Of a stretch of 64,000 nt of DNA, positions 22,557 to 34,429 are shown piece by piece; position 1 is the first letter of the stretch, and each line of letters opens with the position of its first letter. The translations under genes were made by a program, and so were the position numbers. This DNA comes from Enoplosus armatus (Eukaryota; Chordata; Actinopteri; Centrarchiformes; Enoplosidae), in contig NC_092195.1 in NCBI RefSeq assembly GCF_043641665.1, positions 15,715,774-15,779,773 on the forward strand. Direction: 5' to 3'. Under the pieces are notes generated by a model. The model was not told the origin of the DNA. It ran no database searches and worked only from the letters and a program-made list of their open reading frames with translations.

Positions 22557-22920
22557 ACAAGGCCTCACTTTCCTCCTCTGCTTTGAGAGGCTTAGAGGTC
22601 TTCTCCGCTATCTCTCCAGTAAAGGCCTTGTAGACAGACGGTGATTAATGCTTAAGACTTGCTAGTGGGTCTCTTCTCTGCTTAAGATCTGAAAGGGGCA
22701 AGCTCTTAACCTGTGATTGAGCTGCGCTGATTCACCTCTAATAAGTCAAAGAAGGCATCCCACCTCCCGAGCTCCTCGGGCAAGGCAACGCACCGGTTGA
22801 TTTCAGTCATGGGATGCCGATGGAGCGCTAACCCTGTCAAAAGCACCATCTGTCGGCTGTCTTTTATAGGATGGAAGGCTCTCTGCTGACGGCCAGGGAG
22901 GTATCATCTAACTGGCACCA
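22557..22920. other. Complex, repeat-poor block, possible conserved non-coding element
   Basis: About 360 bp without simple repeats, of balanced composition. It includes gtgattaatgcttaaga and a second tgcttaaga 30 bp on (22649 and 22679). The character resembles conserved intronic elements, but conservation cannot be tested here. Confidence 0.25.
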
Positions 22921-23159
22921 TGGGGTGGGAGTGTGAGTATACGAGTATGGCGGAGGAAATGAATCTGTGTTATTTCAATATTTGTATGCTGATGTGTGCT
23001 GTTGTATATGGATACCCGAGGAGCTGTAGAAGATATTGGCCAATGCTGATTCAGTGTAGTTCAGCCTCAAGTTTACAACACGGCATAAAAAATGTGAAAT
23101 TAGATGCTTTTTTCTTTTTTTCTTTTTTACAGAAAGCCCAGAGTCCTTGTGGAATATGA

Positions 23160-24030
23160 TGAATAACAAATAGTTTTAAATATGCAGCAATAGCAAGATT
23201 GTATCATTATTATTTAAGTGCATGTACTATTCTTTAAAATAGGGCTTGAGCAGTTAATATATAGTTCACATGAGGTAACAAAGCAACTAGGGATGTGACT
23301 ATTGCATATTCCAGTGTATAAAATAGATTACATGGTAATCCAATTACATGGTGATTCTATTTGGAAATTAATCAACTCACTAATCAACTTAAATACAGCT
23401 TAAATGTAATGAGAGGACATTGAGTGACATCCATGACACATGAAGGGTTAAAAACTACCAGTAACGCTATGAGTCAACATAAATTCTGTATTAAGAACTC
23501 CCTAAAGGTTCAGCACCGGAGTGTCTTCTCTAGTTACTACATTTGCTTAATAGAGAACAAGCAGTTTAAGAATACGACCGTGGAGCTCATTTCTCTGCGT
23601 GTCCCTTCATCTAAAAAGGTTTATAGCTACCTAATTCACCAGCGCTTTCCTTAGTTTTACAATTAGCTGTTATAATTTGTTTAATGTGTCAGGCCAAGGG
23701 TCTGCCTGAAATCATATAATAAAAAAGCCCCCAACTTGTGTGTGTGTGTGTTCATGGCCGCAGACAGTATCCATGTCCACACGCACACACACTTGAATCC
23801 GTGTGTGGCGTCGCTGCTTTAAAAAAAAAACTCCCAGTCAGCTTTTCCAGACACACTTTCAACATGACACAGTGGGTGCTGCCTGATCCATGATTCACCG
23901 TGTTATGACAATAACACCGACTTTTGGGGGATGAACAATGACTTTGTATGGACTTGGCAGATATCTGAAAGCCCCAGGTTTTCTCCTGAAACAGTACACA
24001 GAATGAGCTCATCTTTGAAGGAGGGTTTTA
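23160..24030. other. Intronic sequence, no feature recognised
   Basis: AT-rich at 23160-23420, with a short TG/CA-rich patch at 23738-23790. No exon recognised. Confidence 0.5.
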
Positions 24031-24039
24031 AAGTGAGTA

Positions 24040-24210
24040 ATGCCAGCCTCCTCAGCCATGCTCATTACAGCCGAATTAGGCCGTATCGTCGCGGTAAGCC
24101 CCAGTAATCAGACTACCTCGGCAGCTAGGCTTAATTGGCTCATCACTCAGCCGACACTCACTTGATGCGCATTAAAATAGAAGGGACTCCTGTCATTTCT
24201 GTAGCGCGTG
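24040..24210. other. Complex block with CpGs and homeodomain-like cores, possible conserved element
   Basis: Contains gccgaattaggccg, tatcgtcgcggtaagcc, ccagtaatcag, ggcttaattggctc and gatgcgcattaaaa: several CpGs and four TAAT/ATTA cores in about 130 bp, with no simple repeats. Suggestive of a regulatory element only. Confidence 0.25.
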
Positions 24211-24214
24211 AAAC

Positions 24215-25270
24215 AGCAAAAAACAGAACAGAAAGGCATGTTGTTGTTTTCTAGAGGTGTCTTTCGTGATTTTAAACAAGCCAACAGTGAATCTGGGTCA
24301 AAGCAAAACCAGAAGAGAATGAGGATATTGTAGTCATCAAGGAGATTGTTATATTGCTCGTGTTTTAACCACTGCTACAGCACACTAAAGCATCCCCAGT
24401 GGAAAATATTCCTCTCCGCTGTACTGAAGAAAAACACTGGAGAGTTCAAATAACCTTCAACTGCGAGTAGCATTGCTGACCACAATTCAAATGAAAAACT
24501 CATTATTAGTTATATATAGTTGTTTTAATTCATTCTCCTCATCTGACTCAACCTTGTAAGCAACCTACTGCAAAACCATCAAAATTAAAAACTAATAAAA
24601 ATGCATGCCATGGTGAGTGATTTTAGTACTACTGCTTGTGCTTTCAAATAAATAAGCAGGTTAAATCGGCGCCCTGTCTGGGAACGACACACCACGAGAA
24701 AGACGAAACAGGAAACATATGAGCGAGAGAGATGGAATCACACGGACTGAGAGCGGAAATAAATGAACAAGAGTGGGAGAGTGCGATAGAGGCCAGCAGG
24801 TTTTGTTGGCTGGCCCAGGCCTCTCTGTGCCAGCCTCTCTGAGAAGCTCAGATATCCATCAGGTCTGCCTCTCTCTGTGCTTGACAGCAGGTCTACAGAG
24901 GGTCCTTTTTAAATCAGGCCTCTCCTACCGCTGGCACAGCTCCAGATAAAGGCCCACTCTGAAGGGGATTCCTCAGCCCACAGACCTCCGCTGGGAAATG
25001 GCTGAGACGGACGAATGAGCGCTATTGTGGAGGGGAAGAGCAGGGCACGGCGGTCAAGGAGACAGACAGAGAGAGAGGAACTAAACAAGAAAAGGGGGGG
25101 GGGCACACACACAATCTCAGGCAGCGAGACACAAGCTCAATGGGAGTCCTATGGGGACCTATTCGACATTTGTTCAATGCATCCTATAGACATTTGTGCC
25201 ACATATCTCAATGCATTGCCTCTCCTCCAGAGGGGCGTGATGTGATTAAGAGCTGCAGCTATGCATTTGG
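24215..25270. other. Intronic sequence, no feature recognised
   Basis: Complex sequence with a GA-rich patch (25050-25100). No exon recognised. Confidence 0.5.
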
Positions 25271-25279
25271 TATTTGGTT

Positions 25280-26330
25280 TTTAAAAAAATACACCTCAGG
25301 ATCTGTGACCTGCTTATCAATGAAGAAGAGAGAGCGATCACTTGCAAATTGGATCCTGATGTAAAGGTCACTTTCCCACCTGTAGTTCAGTTCACTTGGT
25401 CCAAACCAAAGAAACACAATGTCACAGTGTTGCCTTTTAGTTCGACTTTGGTTCGGGTTCACACTGACTTCGTATAAATGAACCAAGAGCTGAAGATGAA
25501 GTCATGTGGACTAACAGATAACTCATTTATTGAAGAGCTTTGGTGACTGTCATCCTGCATCATCAGTAAAACATGGACCCACTGAAGAAATTTAAAACAT
25601 TTTATCCCAGTGATTGACAGCAAGTCATGCATGTGTTCAAATAGGTAGCTATTAGCTACACAGATGCACCAATCCAATCCTCTGGATCTGATAGGACCTT
25701 ACTGAGAAGATCGGGTATCGACCAAACATGACCCAGCCACAATAAATACTGCTTCTTCGTCAATGTCATTATAAAATCCACGGTTTCTGCAATAAGTCAC
25801 ATTCATTCAATCACGGCCGGCAGCTGACGTCATCTTTAGCACAGCATCCACACAGCTTTATATTTACTGTTTTATCCCATTGCGTTCCACACAGTGAGGT
25901 AGGTAGCTGCTTTACACATTTTAAAAAAGAAGTACAATTGTATCTGGTCAGTACTCTGTATCAGGAGATCCACAGAGTTTAGGCATCAGAATTTCTGTCG
26001 GGAGAGAAGTTGGATCGGTGGATCCCTGCTATTAGTGTTATTACTCAAGGCTGCAACTGGACCTCGATTATCATAAATACTGACAGGTTGAGACAATGAA
26101 AGCTTTTTAATTCAGGTGTTTGCAGAAACAGAAACGAAGTATTCCACAATTTTCTTGCAAAGTGGAGCCAAATGCACTTCTTTAAGCTGTCTCGGTGTGG
26201 TTGTTTCACACCAGCCTAAAGAAACCAAACCTAGCAGGCAAATGCACCAGTTTGTCTGAACAGAGGCAAGCAGATAAGGCACACCAACACGCCAAAGTCC
26301 AAACAGGACATAGGTGGAAAATTGAAAGTC
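25280..26330. mobile_element. Possible old DNA-transposon relic
   Basis: The left part has tcacttggtccaaaccaaag and ttcgggttcacactgac. The right part (26200-26250) has gtttcacaccagcctaaag and aaaccaaacc. This resembles inverted, diverged ends carrying a GTTCACAC/ACCAAA signature that I associate with a teleost repeat. No transposase frame. Boundaries uncertain. Confidence 0.35.
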
Positions 26331-26334
26331 AATG

Positions 26335-28345
26335 TGTTTTCTTATTTTGTGAAGTTTGGAGATAGAGCAGACATGCTACACCTGCATTTCAGATAAAGGC
26401 CCCTGATCAGAAGCAAGGACTAGAGCTGTGACACTGATTAGGGGAGTCATTCTGAGAGAAAACTAGCCCTCACTCGAATGAATGACACCTGTAACACTGC
26501 TGTTAACAGCTGCTCTATCCCTGTGCTGTACTTATCAAGCTTTTTGGAGCAGCAGTGGAAAGCCAATCTGGCATCGCTCACCACCCTTCTTTCACTATCT
26601 CGCTGTGACTTGTCAGGCAGCCCTGATTCTTAGATGAGCCCTCCTAAGGGATGACAAACAGCACTTGTGTTGACTGAAGCACAACAAGCTGTGCCACGCT
26701 TCCTCCACAGGACACCCCAATATCCACTCGCCACACTCTTTAACAGACCACGTGGCTCCGGGATTGGTTCAGTTATCTGTTTATGTCACCCAGCTGACAG
26801 CCGGTTATGCTGGAGTTAGCTTCGCAACACAAAGGAGGGAATATTCAGCAGCATTTTCTCCATAAGCCCCTGGAGAGTGTTTACTTATCAGTGGGCACAC
26901 ACCCCTATCAACAGCCTTGCTCCAACGCACCGCGAGCCGAGGAGTGTCAGAGGGAGAGAAAAGACGAGGAGAGAAAGAGGACGAGGCAGGAAAGAGGCTC
27001 TCTGGAAGGCTTTGATATGTACTCAAGAACATACATGGTTACTCCACCGGCTAATGCTGCACTCCTTGAACACATCTGTGTGTAGGACTGGAGGGGGGCG
27101 GCTTATGAGCGTCGGGGAGTAAATTCCTCACTCTCTCCCGTCCCTTGAGACCCATTCTGCTGCCTGTAGATAAGTGTGGAATTCAGGCTTGGTGGCAGGC
27201 GTGCCGAGGTGAAACGGATGCCGTGGCTTCGGCTCAGGCAGACCGGCAGTCATAACCGACCGCTGGCTAAGACTGAGGCCTGGCAGCATGCGCTGACCAT
27301 GGAAGCTTTTAAAACAATATCAACATTCTTATGACAGGACGGGCAGAAAACCAGCCTACTATTGTGAACTACATGGGCCAAAAAGAAATATGTGGGCTCT
27401 AACAATGTCAGGATGATCCAGTGAGCTGTGCGGGCTTCATTACTTGTGTTGGCTAAGCCGGCGCTAGTGAGATATCCCCCAGCTACTGAACACAATGCAG
27501 CGAGCACTGCTGACTGCTGTCTCCTTTCTATACATCTCAAACCAAAGCACAGTCACTTCTAATTAAATTTATAGTAACGGGACAGAGTTGCTTGACAGTA
27601 CATTGTAAGTAAGTGTGTGTGGTACAGTGGGAAGGACGAGAGATCATCACACAACTGAAAGGATTTGACAGCCCTTGTCTCTCAGCGATAGAGTCCACTG
27701 AGGAAGTTCTGACACACTGAGGGTAAAAAGGGGGACAGCCTTCCTTCCTTCCTTCCTATACAATAACAAGCCATAAAAAGCAGAGCCATAAACCCTTCCT
27801 TACTTCTATAACAGTTGCTGCTGTAGGAAGTGGCGATTATGGTTTACATTACATCTCCGCAAGCATTATTCCTGCAATTTTAAGCATCATTTGCTTGTTT
27901 ACACAGAGCTCCACAACAGAGGGATGAAGGGCAAAGCCGTGAAAGCAAAGAAAAGGAACCAAAACAAACACTAAAGGTGTTTTATAAAAAGCTGTATGAG
28001 GAAAAATGATGATAGAAAGATGAGGAAAATAAAGGAGGTAAGTGCAGAAGCAAAATGTCACGGAGAGAACACAGGCCCTGTCATATTCTCTAATTCACTC
28101 ATTTTCACCAGTTTGACAGCCTCAACAAAAATGTAATAATTTCAGCCTCACAAAGGAAGTCTTTATTGCAGGCCTTTTTTATTGGATTTCATTAAATTGC
28201 GCAGGTGTTCCTGCTATTGTGTCCGCCTGCTCTACATAGTTCTCCATATGTGGTCTTGCACATTATTCAGCAGAGTGTGGCACTTGCACACTGACAGACT
28301 AAAAACATGTACTTATTTGGTCTACAGCTCCCAGCAAATGTAAAT
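26335..28345. other. Intronic sequence with one plus-strand exon-like segment
   Basis: Mostly complex sequence with a short CCTT array at 27739-27757. Contains the exon-like segment at 27907-28037. Confidence 0.5.
27907..28037 (+). other. Exon-like segment with strong splice sites (unproven)
   Basis: A T-rich tract ending in ttgcttgtttacacag precedes 27907, and GAG|gtaagtg follows 28037, giving a 131-bp segment. It is purine-rich (many GAA and AAG triplets, typical of splicing enhancers). All three plus frames contain stops, so if real it is non-coding. Such pseudo-exons are frequent in long introns. Confidence 0.25.
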
Positions 28346-28349
28346 CTAT

Positions 28350-28655
28350 ATTATTGCAACAACGATTACTTTTGTTATTGATTAATAATTGATCATCGTT
28401 TTTTGGTCTATTAAAAGGACAGCAAATAAGACAAAACGCCAATCACAGTTCCCCAGAACCAGATCTTTAAATGTCCTTCGTCTGACCAACAGTCCAAAAC
28501 CCAAAGAGAGAAGCAAGAACATGCTCACATTAGAGAAGCCAGGTAATGTTAGGCAATTTGCTTGAATAATGACTTTCCCAATTAATCAATTATGAAAAGA
28601 ATTCCTGATTCATTTACTGTCGATTGACTATTGGCTAATTGTTTGGGCTCTAATG
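28350..28655 (+). mobile_element. Interspersed repeat family A, copy at 28.4 kb
   Basis: Shows attgcaacaacgatt, ttgattaataattgatc, ctgaccaacagtccaaaacc, caatttgcttgaataatgac and attgtttgggctcta. Full-length order is preserved but diverged. Confidence 0.65.
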
Positions 28656-28774
28656 TATACATACATAAACTTCCATCCTGAAGTTACCAGGGTACCGCAA
28701 AGTAATAGTAATAGTTTGTATTCCTAAAAGCTGAAACAAGTTAACTAAAAACACATTATTAAAATGCTTTAAAT

Positions 28775-28840
28775 CCTGCTGGAGTGTGGTACTCTTGTGC
28801 AACATAACCTGCTGGAGTCTGGTACTCTTGTGCAACATAT
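28775..28840 (+). repeat. 33-bp tandem duplication
   Basis: Two adjacent 33-bp units beginning cctgctggagtgtggtactc and cctgctggagtctggtactc, with very few differences. The closeness suggests a fairly recent duplication. Confidence 0.9.
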
Positions 28841-29297
28841 GCCAAAAAATACTATGTCACTAAATTAAATGTCAAAATGTCTCAGTATCAAAAGCAGATT
28901 CCTGTACATGCGTTGCAAATTGCAGTCTAACTGAAGTGACGCTGATCGGTGGAGTAAACATCTGATTCTCTGCAGGGCAGACGGTGCTTCACATCCAGCC
29001 TCCACTCAGATGGGGGGAAAACGGACGGTGCTGCTGCCTAATGCTGATGAAAAACAAGGCAGCGTGGGAGACCGAGCAGCCACTGGAGCAGGGTTAACAT
29101 GGGCGAGAGTAGGGGAGGCATGTAGGAGGGAGTGTGTCGCGGTAAAGGCCTGCAAATGTCGCCGCTACCACCTCGATCACTTTGTCTGACTGATGAGTTC
29201 AAACAGGACATGGTAATAGCCTGTCTCCAGCATTCCCCTAACCATAAATCTCTCTGCAAGAAAAATGGGAAAGCAATCAGGTGGGAAGAAGGTTTTC

Positions 29298-29319
29298 TGT
29301 GTGTGTGTGTGTGTGTGTG
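29298..29319. repeat. (TG)11 microsatellite
   Basis: 22-bp tract followed by GA-rich sequence. Confidence 0.95.
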
Positions 29320-29964
29320 AGAAAGAAAGAAAAAGAGAGAAATGTGAAGTGAAACCAGACAATAGGACAACGTGTAAAACATAGTTGCACTGCATGCATG
29401 CAAGAGGAGGAATGCTTTCATATCTGCGTGAAATTACAGACAACACCAGGCCACGAATGAGCATCTACTATATGAGAGGACACAAGATGATGAGTGGGCA
29501 CTCGAGCACTTGAGATATGAAGCTTGTTTTAGTGCGCATCAAAAAATGAAGCCGTCGTTCTTCGCCAGCACTTAACATGATTAAAGAGTGAGAGACAATA
29601 GAAAGCCTTGCCCTTTTCTTTAAAGTAGTTAAACCATTAAACGGGGCAAGAAGAGTTATTCTGTAGAGACTTTTGGCAGGCAGAGCGGGTGGAGAGTGGC
29701 CAAAGATTTAAGGCTTTCCAGTGAGAGAGATGGAGAGTGAGAGGGAAAGGTGGAGATGGAGATGGAGAGAGATCCGCCTTGGCCTGTAAGGGATGTATTT
29801 CAGCGTAGTGCCTGAGTATCGATCAGGCCCTGACCCCTCCTGTTTATCATTCAACACGTTATTACAACAGGCATTAATAAATATCTCCACACCGCTGTGT
29901 CAGCCCCTGGGAGGCAAATGTAACTGCTAAGGTGCTAGAGTGCACACAATATGGTGTGTTTGCA

Positions 29965-29966
<2 letters not shown>

Positions 29967-30005
<39 letters not shown>
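29967..30005. repeat. (TG)19 microsatellite
   Basis: 39-bp perfect TG tract. Confidence 0.97.
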
Positions 30006-30007
<2 letters not shown>

Positions 30008-30235
30008 AAGTCCGCGACGTGGGCACACAGGCATGCCCTCGCCATCAGCTACGCATACACACAGTTGCACACGCAGGCTCTCGAGTGACTAAGATGTAGG
30101 GCTTCATCAAAAGCACAATGCAGCCAGTGTGCTCGGTGCGCCGCATTCAACCATCAGCGCTGTGCGACAGGGCCGTCAGGTCTGCCAAACAGCCTGCTGC
30201 AACACTGTGGCAAATGAAGTCGGAGTTTATTGAAC

Positions 30236-30259
30236 GGGGAGGGAGGGAGGGAAGGGGGG
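30236..30259 (+). repeat. G-quadruplex-forming motif
   Basis: Five G-runs of at least three (GGGG, GGG, GGG, GGG, GGGGGG) separated by loops of one or two bases, inside a longer purine tract (30232-30310). On the plus strand, so opposite to the ext1 transcript. Confidence 0.7.
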
Positions 30260-30442
30260 AGAGGAAGGGACGGGGGGAGAAAGAGTGTGAGAGGGAGATA
30301 AAGAATGAGGGAAAAGTTCATTATTCACTGCAATGAAAGAGGAAGGAAGAAGGGAAGGAAAGAAGTGAGGGAGCAGGTGAAGAAGGGGAGACTCGGCAGA
30401 CTGCACTACTGCTAGCTAGTATGCTAGCATGTTTACTGCCAG

Positions 30443-30456
30443 CTGACCTCTACTGG
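30443..30456 (-). promoter_or_regulatory. CTCF-like core motif
   Basis: ctgacctctactgg agrees with the reverse complement of the CTCF core (SYGCCMYCTRSTGG) at 13 of 14 positions. A single weak motif; occupancy is unknown. Confidence 0.2.
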
Positions 30457-30459
30457 CTG

Positions 30460-33400
30460 TGAGGACATTTACAACTGTATCTAATAGACCCCACAGCCTG
30501 TTGTTTTATTTGTTTTTTTATCTAAAAGATGTTACAATGGACACATTTTAGTGGGAACTGATTATTGAAAATGACGTTTGTTATCTATTACAATGGCGTT
30601 GAGCTGTGTCCTCTGTAATAATTCTGTAATAACTGAACTGTAATGCAGAAATGTGAATTTATATTTATATTTAACATTTTTTCTTTGTTTGAGTCACAAT
30701 CTGTTGAAAACTAAGCAGAGGTGAAAGAATAACGAAAGCGGCAGGCTGAATAACAAGCTTTGTCGTGTTTTATTAATTTTTCAAGGGGCAGTTGTGTCAT
30801 GTGCTTCTCAACCTTATTCTATAGTACAAGTAAACAAGCTAGCAAGGCTACCGAAATTGGCCTAATGATGCATTCGGCTGTCTCAGTGGGTCATGTGACC
30901 CTCGCCCTGCAGTTCATAGCGGCTCGTCCAGAGTCTCTCTGTGAAGAAGCATCCGAGGAAGACGGTGGACGTCTAATAAATGACTTTGAAAATCAGCCTT
31001 TACTAACTGCTAAACATACCACAGAAACACACACACACATACACATATTCATACATCTTCCTCCTGCTTGATGGGGTCAAGACGTCCTGCTCCAGTCCAA
31101 ACAGCAGACGCCGTGACCGCATCGTTTCCAGCAACCGGCGTGGGAGCGAGTGAGGCGGCCTTCAAAGCTTTGTTTGTCTGCAAACAGTCCGCAGAGAGCA
31201 GGCCAAACACCCTCCCACCAGCTGCTATAAACAACCAGCAGACCTCACACAGGAGAGAGGAGAAGGAGGGCAGGAAACGAGTGCAGGTAGTGCTTTGGAG
31301 GAAGGACAGGATGGTGGGATGAAGGGAGGGATGGAGAGAGCGTTTTGATCTTTTGGCCAGTTAGGGCGACACCTTTGAAATATTAACTCCAGGCAGGGAA
31401 ACTGTTGCCCTTTGAATTCAGTTTATATGCAAATGTTGTCTGAGCTGCAGCGCCCAAACAAGTGGGAGTAAGTTAACCATGCATGAGTATAATGTGCAAT
31501 AATACAGTATATTTTATTACCATTGTGTGGGCATGCAAATATGTATGTTAATTGAGGACCTTGTCATTTCCTCTGTGAGCTATGAAGGTTGTTAATTTGC
31601 AGCCGTGTACAGTACATGCATATAAATAAACATGCACACGTACAATCTCACACTACTTCTATCTAAAACAAATCCAAACACACACTTGTGTTGTTTGCAC
31701 TCTGATTTGGGATTTCCTGGTGAATCTCAGGAGCATCACTGCAGCCTGCCCATCACCGCCCATGTTTTCAGAAGCAATCAAATTTGAAGCTCACAACAAA
31801 GAAAAAGCTATAACATTGCCTTGAATTATTAATTCCCTACAGCACTAAAAAAAAAATGACTCAGCGAACCAGCTGCTGTCTCAGACAGTCAACTGTCAGC
31901 TACCACACAGCTGAAAAATGACGGACAGATACAGACTCACAGAGAGTTGAGAGGCTTCGTATTAGGAAGCCGTGAACAGTAATATAATGTTATCTTTCAC
32001 AGGAGGAGAAGAGAAGAAGAGAGTTTCTGTAGTGACAACTACAACATTTACATTGAACTTAGATTAAAATGTTTTATAAGAAATCAGCATATACTGTACA
32101 TCCTTGTTGTTTGTCTTGACTTGTGTACTTGTTTGTTATAATATTACTACGCCCGTTGCTTTTCCCATCTTCGATTTGAGCCCTCATTTTGACAGTCTGG
32201 TCACAATCACCACACGTGGACCCACAAAAGAGAGACAGCTAACACTAGCTAGTCCACCCTTCTCTCTGTAATTGAGGACGAACACAACACTGAGTGTGTG
32301 GGAGCTGCCAATGTATAATATGAACCAAAAGGCTGCTAGCTTCCACTTTCCAAGTGGACCCAAGTTAGCCTAGTTTGCTAACTTCTACTCCACAAGTTAA
32401 TGTTCCGTGTTGTAAAGGGACAGAGGGCCTGTATCACGTAGAACTATGTGGGCTTCAAATGTTTTGTATCATCGTTTGTAAGCTATAGAGAGCTTTGACG
32501 TGCTGAAGTCGGTAACAAACCACAAAAGTTAACGTGAAGTCAGCTCCCACATGTCAGTCCAACACTGCAAATATGCAATGTGGCCTTTTTAAAAACAAAT
32601 TTATTTAAGTAAGCCTAATAGCTCATTTTAGATTTTATTTCCCTCCTTAAAAAGTGTGCAGAATGCAAATGTCTGTTCAACTTTAAAACAGACACAAATT
32701 TGCCCTTCCATTCAGTTTCCTTTTGTCTCTAAGACTCCCTCTCCCTCCTTTCCTTCTTTACATTGGAGCAGATAATCTCTCTTTTTGGCAGACAACGAAG
32801 GATGAAAGTGTCTCATTATTCGGCCAGCTGAAAGAGGTCCATGAGAGGCATAACGGCGGCCCTTTGACAGGAACCCTGTCTCTTATTTACACATGTGTGC
32901 GCTATATGTTTGGGAGCTGTTTGTGTGTGCATTCGGGCGTCATTGATATGCCGAGCATGTTCGCCCTGCCACCCTGCCAGTTCTCACGCCCCACCCAACC
33001 TCCCACACATTAACACAGTGCACACACACAAGCTCACAAGAAGAAGAGGAGGTAAAAAGTTTTCTTACCTAGATGGTGTTGATCGGTGTGGATGACGGGA
33101 GGCGCAGGGAGGCAGAGAGAAGGGAGAAAACACAAGAAGAAAGCTTGATTAGTGTGTGAGTTCAGCTCTTGTAACCTCTCCTACGGCAAGTTAAGCTGCT
33201 CTCTCTTGTTCGGCTCAAACAGGTTGATGCCGGGAGTATGCCTTTACAAATCCACCATGCACTCCTCTGGGTACAACACCCTCTCCTCCGCTTTTCCTCC
33301 TCTGCCTTTCCCTTTTCTCATTCCTCTCCTTTTCAAAGATCCCCCTCCTTGACAGAGAGGAGGCCAGCTCTTCCCTTTTGATTCCTTCGAAGCTGCACTT

Positions 33401-34245
33401 TTAATTTTGTTATTTTGTTATCCTCTCCTCTGCTTTCTTTTACTCTTACCTTCTATTCCCTCTGCAGCCATTTCCTCCTCTCATTTCCTCTTCCAATCTC
33501 CGACTGGACCTCCACTTTTAACTCCTCTTTCTCCTCATACTCTCCAGCTTCCTATTTTCTGCTCCCTTACCACTTGTACCAAACAGACAGAACACCCCCG
33601 GGGGAAGCCAGGAACTGGTGAAAACCCCAATTATGAACAATGAAAACCAGCAGGTGGGCCCTCCTGCAACTGCTCCACACGACAGAGGTGACCCTTCACT
33701 ACACATTGCATCATTTTATTTCCTACCTTTCCTGTCTGCAGCCCTCCAAAGGGCCACATATACTCCTCTTCTTACTACCTCTTGGGGGGATGTTCATAAA
33801 AACCCAGAGGCACGGGTCAAATACAACGGTGGATTGGGAGTGGGCTGAACAGATAAGCTAAAACTCCTGAGATGGTAACCACAGGAAATAAAATGTGCTA
33901 AGTTTTTATTTTTTTTTAGAATTAAATCCACATTTCCCATAAAGTCTGTTCCTTTCTGTTGCAAAGAGGACGTTGCTACTTGCCCCGAGCATCACTGAAT
34001 GCGGTTATATGCACTATAGCAATCTCATTATTCCCTGCTTCTGGCAGTAACCTGATTTCAGAAACATGTAAGCGGGAAGCCTGGTTTCCTTTTACAGGTT
34101 AAAGGATTAAGAAAAACCTTGTCATCACAGATAGATTTCTGCTGGAGAAGCCTCATTATTTGGACATACACTGTACACCTTGATCTGGTGTCTTTAAAGT
34201 AAGTAGTGCTGTGGCTACACATTGGCTATCACCTTTTATTTGAAA
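30460..34245. other. Intronic sequence, mixed
   Basis: Octamer motifs at 31427-31434, 31533-31540 and 32663-32670, a pyrimidine-rich stretch at 33270-33560, and a splice-like site on the minus strand at 33068/33069. No coding exon recognised. Confidence 0.5.
31427..31540 (+). promoter_or_regulatory. Paired octamer (POU) motifs with nearby SOX-like site
   Basis: ATGCAAAT occurs exactly at 31427-31434 and 31533-31540. The second is preceded by CATTGTG (a SOX-type core) with a five-base gap. The surrounding 31381-31620 lacks simple repeats. Motif matches are exact; regulatory function is inference. Confidence 0.3.
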
Positions 34246-34249
34246 TTCA

Positions 34250-34425
34250 AACTACTGCTTGAAATTCTGAACTATCACATCCTCCTGGGGGCCACGAATG
34301 TCTGCACCAAACTGCATGTCTATCCATCCAATGGTTTTTGAGATATTTCCATCTGGACCACAGTGGTGGACCAACTGACCGACGGTTACCCATAAAGCCA
34401 CGCTGCTGGCATGGCTAAGAATTCA
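34250..34425 (+). mobile_element. Interspersed repeat family E, fragment 2
   Basis: Contains gggggccacgaatgtctgc, accaaactgcatgtctatcc, atccaatggtttttgagata and, near the end, cacgctgctggcatggct. These match in order a repeat I recall as abundant in percomorph genomes. Confidence 0.6.
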
Positions 34426-34429
34426 ACCC

